Origin: an uncultured Victivallales bacterium
Lineage (GTDB): Bacteria; Verrucomicrobiota; Lentisphaeria; Victivallales; UBA1829
Assembly: GCA_944390735.1 (NCBI GenBank)
Contig: CALXRL010000094.1
Span: 83,771-147,770 of the forward strand
Direction of reading: 5' to 3'
DNA: 64,000 nucleotides
This document shows, in pieces, positions 1-9,764 of this stretch (position 1 is its first letter; each line of letters starts with the position of its first letter). The notes beneath the pieces were generated by a model. That model saw nothing but the letters and a program-made list of their open reading frames with translations. It did no database searches and was not told the origin of the DNA. The translations under genes and the position numbers were made by a program.

Positions 1-1
1 C

Positions 2-295
2 CGGACCGCGCTGAAGAAAGTCGCCAACGAGCTCATTCCCGCCGCAATTACGATGCTCGATGAGTTCGATGCCCGGTTCCGTGCCGACTGGTTGGCAACC
101 GCAAAACCCTTCGGACTGGAAGTGATTCAGCGCCGGAATGCCGGAGTGAGGGCCCGTCTGGAAGAAGCGCGTCTCCGGATCTTCGAACTGCTGGAAGGCT
201 CCATCGACCGGATCGAGGAACTCGACGCCGCGACTGCCGCGGAGGGAATCCCCGGCGCGCCGTCGAATCCATACAGCGGATGCGCGTCTCTCTGA
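2..295 (+). CDS. C-terminal fragment of a larger protein, possibly a GH20-type glycosidase
   Basis: The reading frame is open from the first complete codon at base 2 and stops at 293-295, so the protein begins before the window; an internal Met at 53 is not its true start. The 97 visible residues are mostly helical and charged. They contain a W-x-A-x-x-K-P-F-G-L-E stretch followed by an R/E/A-rich helix, which reminds me of the C-terminal helices of some beta-N-acetylhexosaminidase-like glycosidases. That resemblance is from memory and weak. No catalytic residue is in view. The gene converges on gdhA, with a shared bidirectional terminator between them. Confidence 0.45.
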   Translation, partial: RTALKKVANELIPAAITMLDEFDARFRADWLATAKPFGLEVIQRRNAGVRARLEEARLRIFELLEGSIDRIEELDAATAAEGIPGAPSNPYSGCASL

Positions 296-410
296 TCCGG
301 CGGCGCCCGGTCGGAATCTCCGCAAAAGACTCCGTGCCCGGAAGCGGAAAAGAATCGGGAGAACGATCGGAAACGAAGTCGCGTTGAAACGTCCGCTTCG
401 TTCTCGCATG

Positions 411-453
411 AAAAAAAATCCCGCGGAAGTGAAGTTCCGCGGGATTTTTTGTG
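411..453. terminator. Bidirectional intrinsic terminator
   Basis: A 12-bp perfect stem (AATCCCGCGGAA / TTCCGCGGGATT) with a 6-base loop is flanked by an A-run on the left and a T-run on the right. It therefore works as a Rho-independent terminator in both directions. It lies between the stop of the leftmost gene and the stop of the converging gdhA. Confidence 0.85.
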
Positions 454-478
454 CTTTGATCCGGATGAGACGGTCGAA

Positions 479-1828
<1,350 letters not shown>

Positions 1829-1866
1829 TCACCTTTCTGTTTGGTTGATTGGACCCATTTGCCGTT

Positions 1867-1895
1867 AATGTACCTTTTTTTCAGGGAAAAATCAA
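1867..1895 (-). promoter_or_regulatory. Sigma-70-like promoter of gdhA
   Basis: Read on the minus strand, TTGATT (1890-1895) and TACATT (1867-1872) are separated by exactly 17 bp. They lie about 45 bp upstream of the gdhA start. The -10 element is a two-mismatch match. Confidence 0.55.
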
Positions 1896-2095
1896 TTTTC
1901 CTCCCGAAAAAAATACTATTTTTGAAAGAATGGTTTTTTGATTCTTACAAAATTGTAAAAAGAGAACGTTTTCTCCGGAATGTCATGTACCTTCTTTCTT
2001 CGGAAGGTTCCTCTCTTTGCCGGATTCTTTCCGGTTTTCCGAATCGGAAACGGTCGAAAAATTCCTTTTTTCTCTTGCAAAAAAAAATCATTTTC

Positions 2096-2133
2096 TTGAA
2101 AACTGTTTCCATCTGTTGTATTATAGAAACAGT
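2096..2133 (+). promoter_or_regulatory. Promoter with overlapping operator dyad upstream of the GntR regulator
   Basis: TTGAAA (2096-2101) and TATTAT (2119-2124) are 17 bp apart. A perfect 8-bp inverted repeat, ACTGTTTC (2102-2109) and GAAACAGT (2126-2133), frames the -10 box, starting directly after the -35. A protein bound there would block RNA polymerase. The simplest reading is autorepression by the regulator encoded 27 bp downstream. Binding is inferred; the dyad and spacing are seen. Confidence 0.65.
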
Positions 2134-2159
2134 AGAAAACAAAAAGGAGGTTCGGCAAA

Positions 2160-3218
2160 ATGGGACTTTTTTCCGTACGTTCCAAAAATGAACAGGTCCT
2201 GGAGGCGCTGCGCAGCGCGGTGAAGGAGGGAAATCTTCCGCCCGGAACCCGGCTGAGCAGCGTCCGGAAACTGGCGGAGGAGCTTTCCGTCAGCACGAAA
2301 ACCGTGGTGCGGGCGCTGGAGGTGCTGGCCGCGGAAAATCTGATCCGCCGGGAGCAGGGAAGGGGAATTTTTGTTTCGGGACGAAGTGGAAAGGAGGTCT
2401 TTGAGGTGGCTCTGACCGGGTTCTATTCGAATCTCACCCGGGGGAGAGGATTCGATTTTCTCTGTCGGATCGCGCTGCCGCCGAACCGGAGACCGGATTT
2501 CAATTTCACGATTCGAAGTCTTGGAACCGCGGGGGAAAACCGGCGCAATTTCGAGATTGAGATGAGAAGACTGGCGGAGTCGCTGAATCTGGATTGTCTG
2601 CTTTTTCATGCACCCTCGCTGGGGGAGGAGGAGCTGCGAATCTGCATGAAACTGCCGCTGCCGGTGATTTTCCTCGGCGATTTCCGGGCAGGAGTCTATC
2701 CCGGGGTGGACTTCAGTCAGGTGACCGGCGACAACGTCCGGTTCGGCATGGCGGCGGTCCGCAAAATGTATTCCCTCACGGGGCAGCATGAGCTGGTGGT
2801 CTTTTCGGGCAGTCAGGAGCACTATTTCAACCGCTATGCCTGCGACGGGGTCTTCGCCGCCGCGGAACGGCTGGGAATCCGCATTCATCTGCTGGAGTTC
2901 CCGCGCGGTTTCACCTCCCGCTTCTCCATCGAGGAACAGAACGCCTTTCTGAAAAGTGAACTGCAGAAAATGAATTATTCGGGGGTGCTGGAGAATCCTC
3001 TTCTGGATCTCGGAGTCGGGGAGCCGCTGGACCGGGGATTTTCCATGCTGGGGCATCCCTGCGTGATCCATTCCGCGGAACCGGCGGAGAACGGGTGCTT
3101 CAATTTTTTTCAGACGGTCAACCGGCAGATCGAACGGCTGCTTAAAAATTCCACGGCCCATAAGAAATTCTGCATCGAAATGGATACCGTTCTCAAAAAG
3201 CGCCGGAGCGGATTCTGA
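2160..3218 (+). CDS. GntR-type winged-helix transcription regulator with a ligand-binding C-terminal part
   Basis: Residues 8-75 form a GntR winged helix-turn-helix: the segment PPGTRLSSVRKLAEELSVS is the typical recognition region, followed by a wing ending GRGIFV. The remaining 270 residues resemble the periplasmic-binding-protein fold used by LacI-like and sugar-responsive GntR regulators, although I could not assign a ligand. Total length 352 fits that architecture. The start at 2160 has a clear AGGAGG site 10 bp upstream. An inverted repeat over its own promoter suggests autoregulation. No catabolic gene adjoins it, so its target regulon is unknown. Confidence 0.85.
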   Translation: MGLFSVRSKNEQVLEALRSAVKEGNLPPGTRLSSVRKLAEELSVSTKTVVRALEVLAAENLIRREQGRGIFVSGRSGKEVFEVALTGFYSNLTRGRGFDFLCRIALPPNRRPDFNFTIRSLGTAGENRRNFEIEMRRLAESLNLDCLLFHAPSLGEEELRICMKLPLPVIFLGDFRAGVYPGVDFSQVTGDNVRFGMAAVRKMYSLTGQHELVVFSGSQEHYFNRYACDGVFAAAERLGIRIHLLEFPRGFTSRFSIEEQNAFLKSELQKMNYSGVLENPLLDLGVGEPLDRGFSMLGHPCVIHSAEPAENGCFNFFQTVNRQIERLLKNSTAHKKFCIEMDTVLKKRRSGF

Positions 3219-3230
3219 ACGGAGAGTAAA

Positions 3231-3266
3231 AAGCCGGAACGGAAGCATTCTTCTCCGTTCCGGCTT
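3231..3266. terminator. Hairpin terminator between converging genes
   Basis: A 13-bp perfect stem (AAGCCGGAACGGA / TCCGTTCCGGCTT) with a 10-base loop separates the stops of the GntR gene and the SIMPL gene. A short T-run follows it on the minus strand only, so it most clearly serves the SIMPL gene. Confidence 0.7.
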
Positions 3267-3293
3267 CGGCTGCACTGTCGGAATGATGCGGAG

Positions 3294-4022
3294 TTATTTC
3301 ACTCGGAACTCCAGCGTGACGACGGCTTTGAGCTCCTTCTGAATGGTGGTTTTGTCATAGGTTCCCATGTCGGAGATGTCGCTGGAGCCCGGAGCGATCA
3401 CCTGGAAGATTCCCTGCGAGGCGGAGAGAAGATTGCCGACCGTTCCTCCGCAGTTCTTTGCGAGAATCTCCGCCCGCTCCCTGCCGTTCCGCGTCGCTTC
3501 CGCGAGGAGTTCCATCTTGTACTCGTCGAGTTTCTGCACAAGGAAAATCGGGGCGTAGGCGCGCACGACGACGCCCTCCTTGACCAGTTCGGTGAAGGCA
3601 CGGGAGAGTTTCTCGATTTCAAAGACTCGCGCACTGGAAACTTCAACATTCTGGAAGAGCTGATAATCCAGCAGTTCGTTGGTTCTCCGGCCTTTTTCGT
3701 CCAGTTTGTAGTTTTCCTGGATGGAGATGCTTGCAAACCGGATCTCCTTGGGCTGGAATCCCGCTTTCTGAATGAACGTTTCGGCTTTTTTCCGATGCGC
3801 GGCAAGCTGGAGATAGGCGTTGTCGATCGTTTTCGCCCTGACGATGACCTGTCCGCTCCAGATGGCGAAATCGGATGTGAGCGAGCGGGAGGCCGATCCC
3901 TTCACCCGGATCGTGTCCTTCTGCGTGACCTTGACCGCCGCATTGGAAATGATGTACGCCGACCAGGCAAACCCGAGCGCGAGAGTTGCCCCCAGCAGAA
4001 ACATTGCAAGTCTGTTTCCCAT
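3294..4022 (-). CDS. SIMPL-domain (DUF541) exported protein
   Basis: The 242-residue protein begins with a hydrophobic segment (residues 4-28) that acts as a signal peptide or membrane anchor. It is followed by a SIMPL/DUF541 domain; the repeated pattern of conserved KGSASRSL and a later segment ending in VTLEFRVK is typical. Relatives include the E. coli YggE envelope stress proteins, which form large oligomeric assemblies in the periplasm. The biochemical role is not settled for the family. The start at 4022 has an AGGAGGAG ribosome-binding site. It stands alone, converging on the GntR gene and divergent from hom. Confidence 0.85.
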   Translation of the reverse strand: MGNRLAMFLLGATLALGFAWSAYIISNAAVKVTQKDTIRVKGSASRSLTSDFAIWSGQVIVRAKTIDNAYLQLAAHRKKAETFIQKAGFQPKEIRFASISIQENYKLDEKGRRTNELLDYQLFQNVEVSSARVFEIEKLSRAFTELVKEGVVVRAYAPIFLVQKLDEYKMELLAEATRNGRERAEILAKNCGGTVGNLLSASQGIFQVIAPGSSDISDMGTYDKTTIQKELKAVVTLEFRVK

Positions 4023-4127
4023 TGTTTCTCCTCCTGTTTTTTTGACGGGCTGTAATATAGGATCCGGAAGGAGAAAAAGAAACCCCGTTTCAGGAGAAAA
4101 ATCATACTTTCTTTTCGGGAGGGGGCG

Positions 4128-4156
4128 TTGACTTTCCCGGGGGGGAATGATATATT
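4128..4156 (+). promoter_or_regulatory. Promoter of the homoserine dehydrogenase operon
   Basis: TTGACT (4128-4133) and TATATT (4151-4156) are 17 bp apart, a near-consensus sigma-70 pair. They place the transcript start about 37 bases before the GTG start of hom. Confidence 0.75.
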
Positions 4157-4200
4157 AAAAAGTTATCTTTAAAAATTGGAACCAGCAACAAGGAGTCCCC

Positions 4201-5490
4201 GTGAAGGAGCTAGGAATTGGCATTATCGGGTTTGGCACCGTCGGGGCGGGAGTCGCGGACTGCCTGCTCAGAAACGGTGATGTGATTGCAAAGCGCACCG
4301 GCGTGAAACCGGTCATCAGAAAGATCGCCGATCTGGACATCGTCCGCGACCGCGGCGTGAAGGTCCCCGCGGGGGTCCTTACCACAGACGCGACCGAGGC
4401 GCTTGAGCAGTGCGATGTCATTGTCGAGCTTGTCGGGGGAACCACGTTTGCCAAAGAGATCATTCTGGAAGCGCTGAAGCGCGGAAAGCCCGTCGTCACC
4501 GCCAACAAGGCGCTTCTGGCCAAATTCGGAGAGGAACTCTTCGAGGCGGCGGAACAATCCGGAACCGACATCTTTTACGAAGCGAGCGTCGGCGGCGGAA
4601 TTCCGATCATCAAGAGTCTTCGCGAAGGGCTGGTCGGCAACCGCATCAACCGCATCTACGGCATTCTGAACGGGACCTGCAACTACATTCTCACGCGCAT
4701 GGAGCGCGATCAGGCGGATTTCCAGGAGGTGCTCGCCGACGCCCAGAAACTCGGATATGCCGAGGCCAATCCCTCGCTGGATATCGACGGATTCGACACC
4801 GCGCACAAGGCCACGATCATGGCGTCGCTCGCCTACGGCGAATGGTTCGGCATGGATCCGGTCTACGTGGAGGGAATCCGGGACATCACGCTGGAGGAGA
4901 TTAAACTCACCGATGAACTCGGGTACAAGATCAAACTGCTGGCAATCATCAAGCAGAGCGACGGAAATGTGGAAGTCCGGGTTCATCCGACCCTGATTCC
5001 GAAACAGTCAATGCTTGCGAAGGTCGGAGATGTGTTCAATGCCGTGATGGTCAACGGCGATTTCGTCGGCGATACGATGTTTTACGGACGCGGCGCGGGG
5101 CGCAACGCAACGGCCAGCGCGGTGGTGGCGGATATCACGGATGTCTGTCTGAATCTCAAATTCGGTTCCAACCGGCGGATTCCCGGATTCACCGCGGGCA
5201 ATCTCTATGAGAATGTGCTTTCGATTGACAAGGTCAAATCGCGCTATTACCTGAGTCTTCAGGTGGTGGATCTGCCGGGAGTGCTGGCGAAAATCACGAA
5301 TATTCTGGCCGCGCATTCGATCAGCATTTCGAGCGTGGTGCAGAAGGAGCGCAAGGATGCGGAACATGTTTCGCTGGTGATTCTGACCCATCTTTGCGAA
5401 GAGAGCAATATGAAGGCGGCGATTGCCGAGATGAGTCGGCTTTCGGATGTTTTGAATAAAGTCAAATTCATAAGAATCGAGGATCTCTGA
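4201..5490 (+). CDS. hom: Homoserine dehydrogenase with C-terminal ACT domain
   Basis: Reduces aspartate semialdehyde to homoserine, the branch point to methionine and threonine. The Rossmann motif GFGTVGAG opens the protein, the catalytic-domain signature NGTCNYILT lies near residue 160, and residues 350-429 form an ACT domain beginning YLSLQVVDLPGVLAK, the usual site of threonine feedback. At 429 residues it is full length. It starts with GTG, supported by the AAGGAG site at 4191-4196 and by the motif beginning straight after. An aspartate kinase gene follows after two bases, so the pair is translated as one unit from the promoter at 4128. Confidence 0.95.
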   Translation: MKELGIGIIGFGTVGAGVADCLLRNGDVIAKRTGVKPVIRKIADLDIVRDRGVKVPAGVLTTDATEALEQCDVIVELVGGTTFAKEIILEALKRGKPVVTANKALLAKFGEELFEAAEQSGTDIFYEASVGGGIPIIKSLREGLVGNRINRIYGILNGTCNYILTRMERDQADFQEVLADAQKLGYAEANPSLDIDGFDTAHKATIMASLAYGEWFGMDPVYVEGIRDITLEEIKLTDELGYKIKLLAIIKQSDGNVEVRVHPTLIPKQSMLAKVGDVFNAVMVNGDFVGDTMFYGRGAGRNATASAVVADITDVCLNLKFGSNRRIPGFTAGNLYENVLSIDKVKSRYYLSLQVVDLPGVLAKITNILAAHSISISSVVQKERKDAEHVSLVILTHLCEESNMKAAIAEMSRLSDVLNKVKFIRIEDL

Positions 5491-5492
5491 AC

Positions 5493-6899
5493 ATGAGCGG
5501 TTTTCATACGGTGGAGAAAATCGGCGGAACATCCATGACCCGTTTTGCCGATGTCATGAAGAATGTCATTCTCGGCAAACGCAGCGGACAGGAGCTGTAC
5601 AACCGGATTTTTGTAGTGTCCGCGTACGGCGGAATCACGAATCTCCTTCTGGAGAACAAGAAAACCGGCGCTCCCGGGATCTACGGCTTCTTTGCCATGG
5701 ATTCGCAGGAGTGGCGGCCCGCGCTTGAGAAGACCCGCGAGGAGATGAAACGGCTGAACCGCACCTTCGCCGACATCGGACTCGATGTGGAGATGGCCGA
5801 CGAGTTCGTCGATCAGCGGCTGGATGGACTGATCGTTTCGCTGGAAGACATTATGACGCTGCGCACGTTCGGACACTTCAAACCCCGGGAGTATCTTCCC
5901 GCCGCCCGTGAGTTTCTGGCCGCTGTCGGGGAGGCGCACAGCGCGTACAACTCCACGCTGATTCTTCAGGCAAACGGAGTGAATGCCCGTTTCGTGGATC
6001 TTTCCGGCTGGAAATCCATGGAGTCGCTGGATCTGGATTCCGCCATTCTGAAGGCGTTCAACGGAATTGATTTCGCTCATGAGATGCCGATCGTCACCGG
6101 ATATGTGAAATGCGACCAGGGAATCATGAAGACTTTCGACCGCGGATACAGCGAAATCACGTTCAGCAAGATTGCCGTGCTGACCGACGCCCGCGAAGGA
6201 ATCATTCACAAGGAATACCACCTCTCCACCGGCGATCCCAAGCTCATCGGAGAGGATAAGGTGCAGGTGATCGGCAATACGAATTTCGACATCGCCGATC
6301 AGCTTTCCGATATGGACATGGAGGCGATTCACTCGAAGGCCGCCAAGGAGATGGAGGGCCGGAACATTCCGATCCGCATCAAGAATGCCTTTGATCCGGA
6401 GCATCCGGGAACGCTGATCAGCCGTGACTACATTTCCCCGGTTCCCCGCGTTGAGATGATCTGCGGGCGGAACGATCTGATTGCCATCGAGGTTCATGAT
6501 CCCAAGATGGTCGGGGAGAGCGGCTACGACTACCGGCTCTGCGCCTGCCTCAAGAATCACAGAATCAATTACATTGCCAAAACGACGAATGCCAATACCA
6601 TCACGCATTTCATTTCGGAGCGCGACAAGAATCTGGATGCCTGTCTGAACGATATCCGGGAGACCTTTCCGGACTCCAAGGTGGAGACGACGAAAGTCGG
6701 TGTGATCTCGGTGATCGGCACGAACATGCGTGTTCCCGGATTTCTGGCGCGCGCGTCGAAGCGCCTGTACGATGCCGGAATCAACATTCTGGCCATCGAC
6801 CAGACTCTGCGTCAGGTGAACATTCAGTTCATGGTGAATCGCGACGACTTCAAAAAGGCGCAGATTGTTCTTCATGCGGAGTTTGTGGAGAACAACTGA
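5493..6899 (+). CDS. Aspartate kinase of the ectoine-associated (Ask_Ect-like) type
   Basis: Phosphorylates aspartate, the first step to lysine, threonine and methionine. The usual KFGGTS signature appears as KIGGTSM at residues 9-15. The N-terminus, with a following RIFVVSAYGGITNLLL stretch, closely recalls the specialised aspartokinases found in ectoine gene clusters, as I remember them. Two ACT domains occupy about residues 325-395 and 400-468. The start lies two bases after the hom stop. No ectA/B/C gene is present in the window, and the context is homoserine and methionine synthesis. Enzyme class is confident; the subfamily call is from recognition, not alignment. Confidence 0.9.
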   Translation: MSGFHTVEKIGGTSMTRFADVMKNVILGKRSGQELYNRIFVVSAYGGITNLLLENKKTGAPGIYGFFAMDSQEWRPALEKTREEMKRLNRTFADIGLDVEMADEFVDQRLDGLIVSLEDIMTLRTFGHFKPREYLPAAREFLAAVGEAHSAYNSTLILQANGVNARFVDLSGWKSMESLDLDSAILKAFNGIDFAHEMPIVTGYVKCDQGIMKTFDRGYSEITFSKIAVLTDAREGIIHKEYHLSTGDPKLIGEDKVQVIGNTNFDIADQLSDMDMEAIHSKAAKEMEGRNIPIRIKNAFDPEHPGTLISRDYISPVPRVEMICGRNDLIAIEVHDPKMVGESGYDYRLCACLKNHRINYIAKTTNANTITHFISERDKNLDACLNDIRETFPDSKVETTKVGVISVIGTNMRVPGFLARASKRLYDAGINILAIDQTLRQVNIQFMVNRDDFKKAQIVLHAEFVENN

Positions 6900-6946
6900 G
6901 AACGGCGGCTGTGCTTGATGAATAGCGTTCCGTTTTGTGGAGTCTG

Positions 6947-7035
6947 CCGTCGGGAGACGGGGATTGCATTCCGTCCGACAGGACGGGCGGAGCCGTGGGT
7001 GCAGCCTTCCGGGACAGAAGGAATGAAAGCCCGGG
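6947..7035 (+). promoter_or_regulatory. Possible structured leader upstream of the methyltransferase/reductase gene
   Basis: The 160-bp gap before the next gene can form several hairpins: CCGTC/GACGG at 6947-6960, a 6-bp stem CCGTCC/GGACGG with loop GACA at 6971-6986, and CCTTC/GAAGG at 7005-7021. A longer pairing GCATTCC (6966-6972) with GGAATG (7020-7025) could enclose the last two, in competition with them. It does not match the SAM-I, SAM-II, SAH, cobalamin or THF riboswitch cores that I know. No U-run follows. This is a low-confidence regulatory candidate. Confidence 0.3.
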
Positions 7036-7059
7036 AAAAAATTTTCACTGGAGAAGGTC

Positions 7060-8895
7060 ATGCAGGACAAGCTGAAAAGTGCTCTTGAATCCAAAGTTGT
7101 CGTATTCGACGGCGCGATGGGGACGGAGATTTATCGAAAAAACTATTTTGTGAACACCTCCTATGAGAATCTCTGCCTGACGGCGCCTCACGTGATTGCC
7201 TCGATCCATGAAAGCTATGTGGAGGCCGGCGCGGAGGTGCTGACGACCAACTCCTACGGAGCGAATTTCAACAAACTATCGAAATTCGGTCTTGCGGAAA
7301 AGCTGGGGGAGATCAATCGGGCGGCGGTCCGGATAGCCCGGGGTGCTGCCGGGGATTCGGTCCTGGTTGCGGCATCGGTGGGACCGATCGGCGATCTTCC
7401 GCGGGGGACGGTATACACCCGGGACAATGCCGTTGCGATGATTCAGGAGCAGATCCGTGCGCTGGCGGAGGAGTCTCCGGATTTTATTCTGTTTGAAACC
7501 ATGCGTTCGCTTGCGGATGTTGAAATTGCCGTTGCCGCGATGAATGCGGTGCCGGAAATGCCGTTTATGGTGAGTGTTCAGGTGGATGCCGGGGCGGAGA
7601 CCGCGACGGGGGATTCCGTTGCCGCGATTCTCGCGTTTCTCCGGAAATGCGAGCTTCAGCCGACGGCGTTTGGAATCAACTGCGGTTCGGGGCCGGAAGC
7701 GATGCTGACGGCGCTGGAGCAGTTTGCGCATCATTGTCCGTATCCGATCGTGGTTCAGCCGAATGCGGGTATTCCGAAGAATGTGGACAACCGGATGATT
7801 TACATGAGCAGTCCGGAGTATTTTACCACCTATGCCATGCGGTATCTGGCGCTTGGGGCGCGGGGAGTTGGCGGCTGCTGCGGGACGACTCCGGATCATA
7901 TCCGGGATCTGGCGCGGAGTGTCCATCCGATGGCGAAGATTGAGAAAGCGGCGAAGGCGCATGTTTTTGAGGCGTCGGTTCCCCTGAAGGATCCTGTTCC
8001 CACGGCGGAAAAATCACGTCTTGCGCATAAGCTGTCGACGGGGAAATGGGTTCATACCGTGGAGATTGTGCCGCCGCAGGGATATCTGCTGGCACAGACG
8101 GTGGAGAAGTCGAAGATCTGTGCGGAAGCCGGATTTGACGCGGTGAACATTCCGGATGGTCCCCGTGCCAGTTCCCGTGTTTCGCCGCTGGTGACGGCCT
8201 GCAAGATCCAGGAAGGAGCCGGAATCGAGACGATTCTGCATTTCTGCTGCCGCGACAAGAATCTTATTGGAATGCAGGCGGATCTTCTTGGCTGTGCCGC
8301 CATGAATATCCGCAACATTCTGTTTATTACCGGGGATCCGCCGAAGCTGGGGGATTATCCGTTTGCGTCCGGAGTGTTTGACATGGATTCGATCGGGATG
8401 GTCCGCATCCAGAGCCGCTTGAACCGCGGAGTGGATGTCGCGGGCAAAGCGATTGATGCTCCGACGAAGACATTTATCGCTGTTGGCGCTGATCCGAATG
8501 CCATTGACATGGAGCGTGAGATTCGCCGTTCGAGGGAAAAGATTGAAGCTGGCGCGGAGGCGTTTATCACACAGCCTGTTTTTGATGTGGAGCCTTTGCT
8601 CCGGTTCATGGATGCGATTCCGGAACTTCGCGACGGGAGAGTGCCTCTGATTGCGGGAATCTGGCCGCTGGCGAGCTATCGGAATGCCGAATTCATGAAG
8701 AATGAGGTTCCGGGGGTGATTGTTCCTGATTCCGTGATGGTCCGCATGGCGGAGCCGAAGACGAAGGAGGAGCAGCGTCTGGTGGGCATAGAGATTGCGC
8801 GGGAGGCGATAGCCTCGATTCGCGGTCGTGTTGCCGGAGTCCAGATCAGTGCGCCGTTTGGGAACGTGAATACCGCAATTGCCGTCATGAAATAA
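7060..8895 (+). CDS. Bifunctional homocysteine S-methyltransferase / methylenetetrahydrofolate reductase
   Basis: The N-terminal 300 residues are a zinc-dependent homocysteine S-methyltransferase: the three zinc cysteines sit in GINCGSG (C208) and GGCCGTT (C273, C274). Residues about 325-611 are a methylenetetrahydrofolate reductase TIM barrel that makes 5-methyl-THF. The same fusion occurs in Bacillus YitJ. It lacks the cobalamin and activation domains of MetH, so it may act as a methyl donor module alongside another synthase or use another methyl donor. The start has a GGAGAAGG site. It follows hom and aspartokinase on the same strand, which supports a role in methionine supply. Confidence 0.92.
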   Translation: MQDKLKSALESKVVVFDGAMGTEIYRKNYFVNTSYENLCLTAPHVIASIHESYVEAGAEVLTTNSYGANFNKLSKFGLAEKLGEINRAAVRIARGAAGDSVLVAASVGPIGDLPRGTVYTRDNAVAMIQEQIRALAEESPDFILFETMRSLADVEIAVAAMNAVPEMPFMVSVQVDAGAETATGDSVAAILAFLRKCELQPTAFGINCGSGPEAMLTALEQFAHHCPYPIVVQPNAGIPKNVDNRMIYMSSPEYFTTYAMRYLALGARGVGGCCGTTPDHIRDLARSVHPMAKIEKAAKAHVFEASVPLKDPVPTAEKSRLAHKLSTGKWVHTVEIVPPQGYLLAQTVEKSKICAEAGFDAVNIPDGPRASSRVSPLVTACKIQEGAGIETILHFCCRDKNLIGMQADLLGCAAMNIRNILFITGDPPKLGDYPFASGVFDMDSIGMVRIQSRLNRGVDVAGKAIDAPTKTFIAVGADPNAIDMEREIRRSREKIEAGAEAFITQPVFDVEPLLRFMDAIPELRDGRVPLIAGIWPLASYRNAEFMKNEVPGVIVPDSVMVRMAEPKTKEEQRLVGIEIAREAIASIRGRVAGVQISAPFGNVNTAIAVMK

Positions 8896-8898
8896 AAA

Positions 8899-8933
8899 AA
8901 AAGCGCAAATCCTTTTTTGGGATTTGCGCTTTT
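8899..8933. terminator. Strong bidirectional terminator
   Basis: A 14-bp perfect stem (AAAAGCGCAAATCC / GGATTTGCGCTTTT) with a T6 loop lies just after the stop of the methyltransferase/reductase gene. It has an A-run on the left and a T-run on the right. The pseudopilin gene converging from the right could also use it. Confidence 0.88.
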
Positions 8934-9011
8934 GCAATTGCATCATTTTGCAACTGGTCGTGGTCCGGCGGCGAAACCGTTATCCGCCCTGCATGGTGAA
9001 ACAAAAAGCTA

Positions 9012-9764
9012 TTACGGTTCCACCAGTTCGTTATAGGCTTTGACCTTTCCATTGAATCGGACGACAAGAGGAAGATACGCTTTTGCATCCGGCTGTCTGA
9101 TGTTCGTTCCATCAAAGGAGCCCTGACGGATCTTTATCAGGGCCGGAATCATATTTTTCATCATGCCATTGGATTGAATGACAAGATAGTTGGATATGGG
9201 AATGGTGATTTCCGTATTTCCGGAAGTATGAAATCTTTTTTCAAAGACACAGCCCTGCAGAGGATCGGCATTCAGATCGGCGCTTGAGGTGGGCAGTTTT
9301 CCCTCGAAGTCGCTGTCTGCCGGATTGGTTCCTGTCTGCGCCTGCTGAAATGCTTCGAATCCGGAAGCGTCGTCTTTGGTTCCGATAAGTACGCCTTTCG
9401 GGACCTGTTTCCAGTTTTCTCCGGGAACCCAGCGGAGAAACTGCCAGCTGGTTCCTCCGTCACCGGAATAGACTTCGCAGACCCGATAGGATTGATAGGC
9501 GTAATTTTCCTTGATTCCGCTTCGGAAACCGGTTTTCCCCAGTTCAGTGTTTTCCGCATTGGGGAAAACAATCGCGACACTGACTCGATTGGCGGAAGCA
9601 TAGGCTCTTGCCGCATTGATCTTGCCCATGAGTTCGCGGGCTGCGAGCCCCGGCCCGGAACCCTTCATGATTCTGGAAAACGAAGGAACCGCAACCGCAA
9701 GCATGATCCCCGCGATGGCTACGACCAGAAGGAGTTCAATGATGGTAAATTTTGCCGGTTTCAT
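9012..9764 (-). CDS. Verru_Chthon cassette protein D-like pseudopilin
   Basis: A type IV prepilin-type leader, KPAKFTIIELLLVVAIAGIM, gives cleavage before F6-T with Glu at mature position 5, followed by a hydrophobic helix. After it comes ARELMGKINAARAYASANRV, as in GspH-like members of the Verru_Chthon cassette D family. The 250 residues would be processed by prepilin peptidase and assembled in, or beside, a pseudopilus at the inner membrane. It is the last gene of a five-gene minus-strand operon and overlaps the preceding gene by 4 bp. Pseudopilin identity is firm; the letter assignment is from remembered family features. Confidence 0.8.
   Translation of the reverse strand: MKPAKFTIIELLLVVAIAGIMLAVAVPSFSRIMKGSGPGLAARELMGKINAARAYASANRVSVAIVFPNAENTELGKTGFRSGIKENYAYQSYRVCEVYSGDGGTSWQFLRWVPGENWKQVPKGVLIGTKDDASGFEAFQQAQTGTNPADSDFEGKLPTSSADLNADPLQGCVFEKRFHTSGNTEITIPISNYLVIQSNGMMKNMIPALIKIRQGSFDGTNIRQPDAKAYLPLVVRFNGKVKAYNELVEP

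Noticed and set aside
6901..7059. SAM-I, SAH or cobalamin riboswitch
   Set aside because: None of the conserved core sequences of these classes can be found, although hairpins are present.
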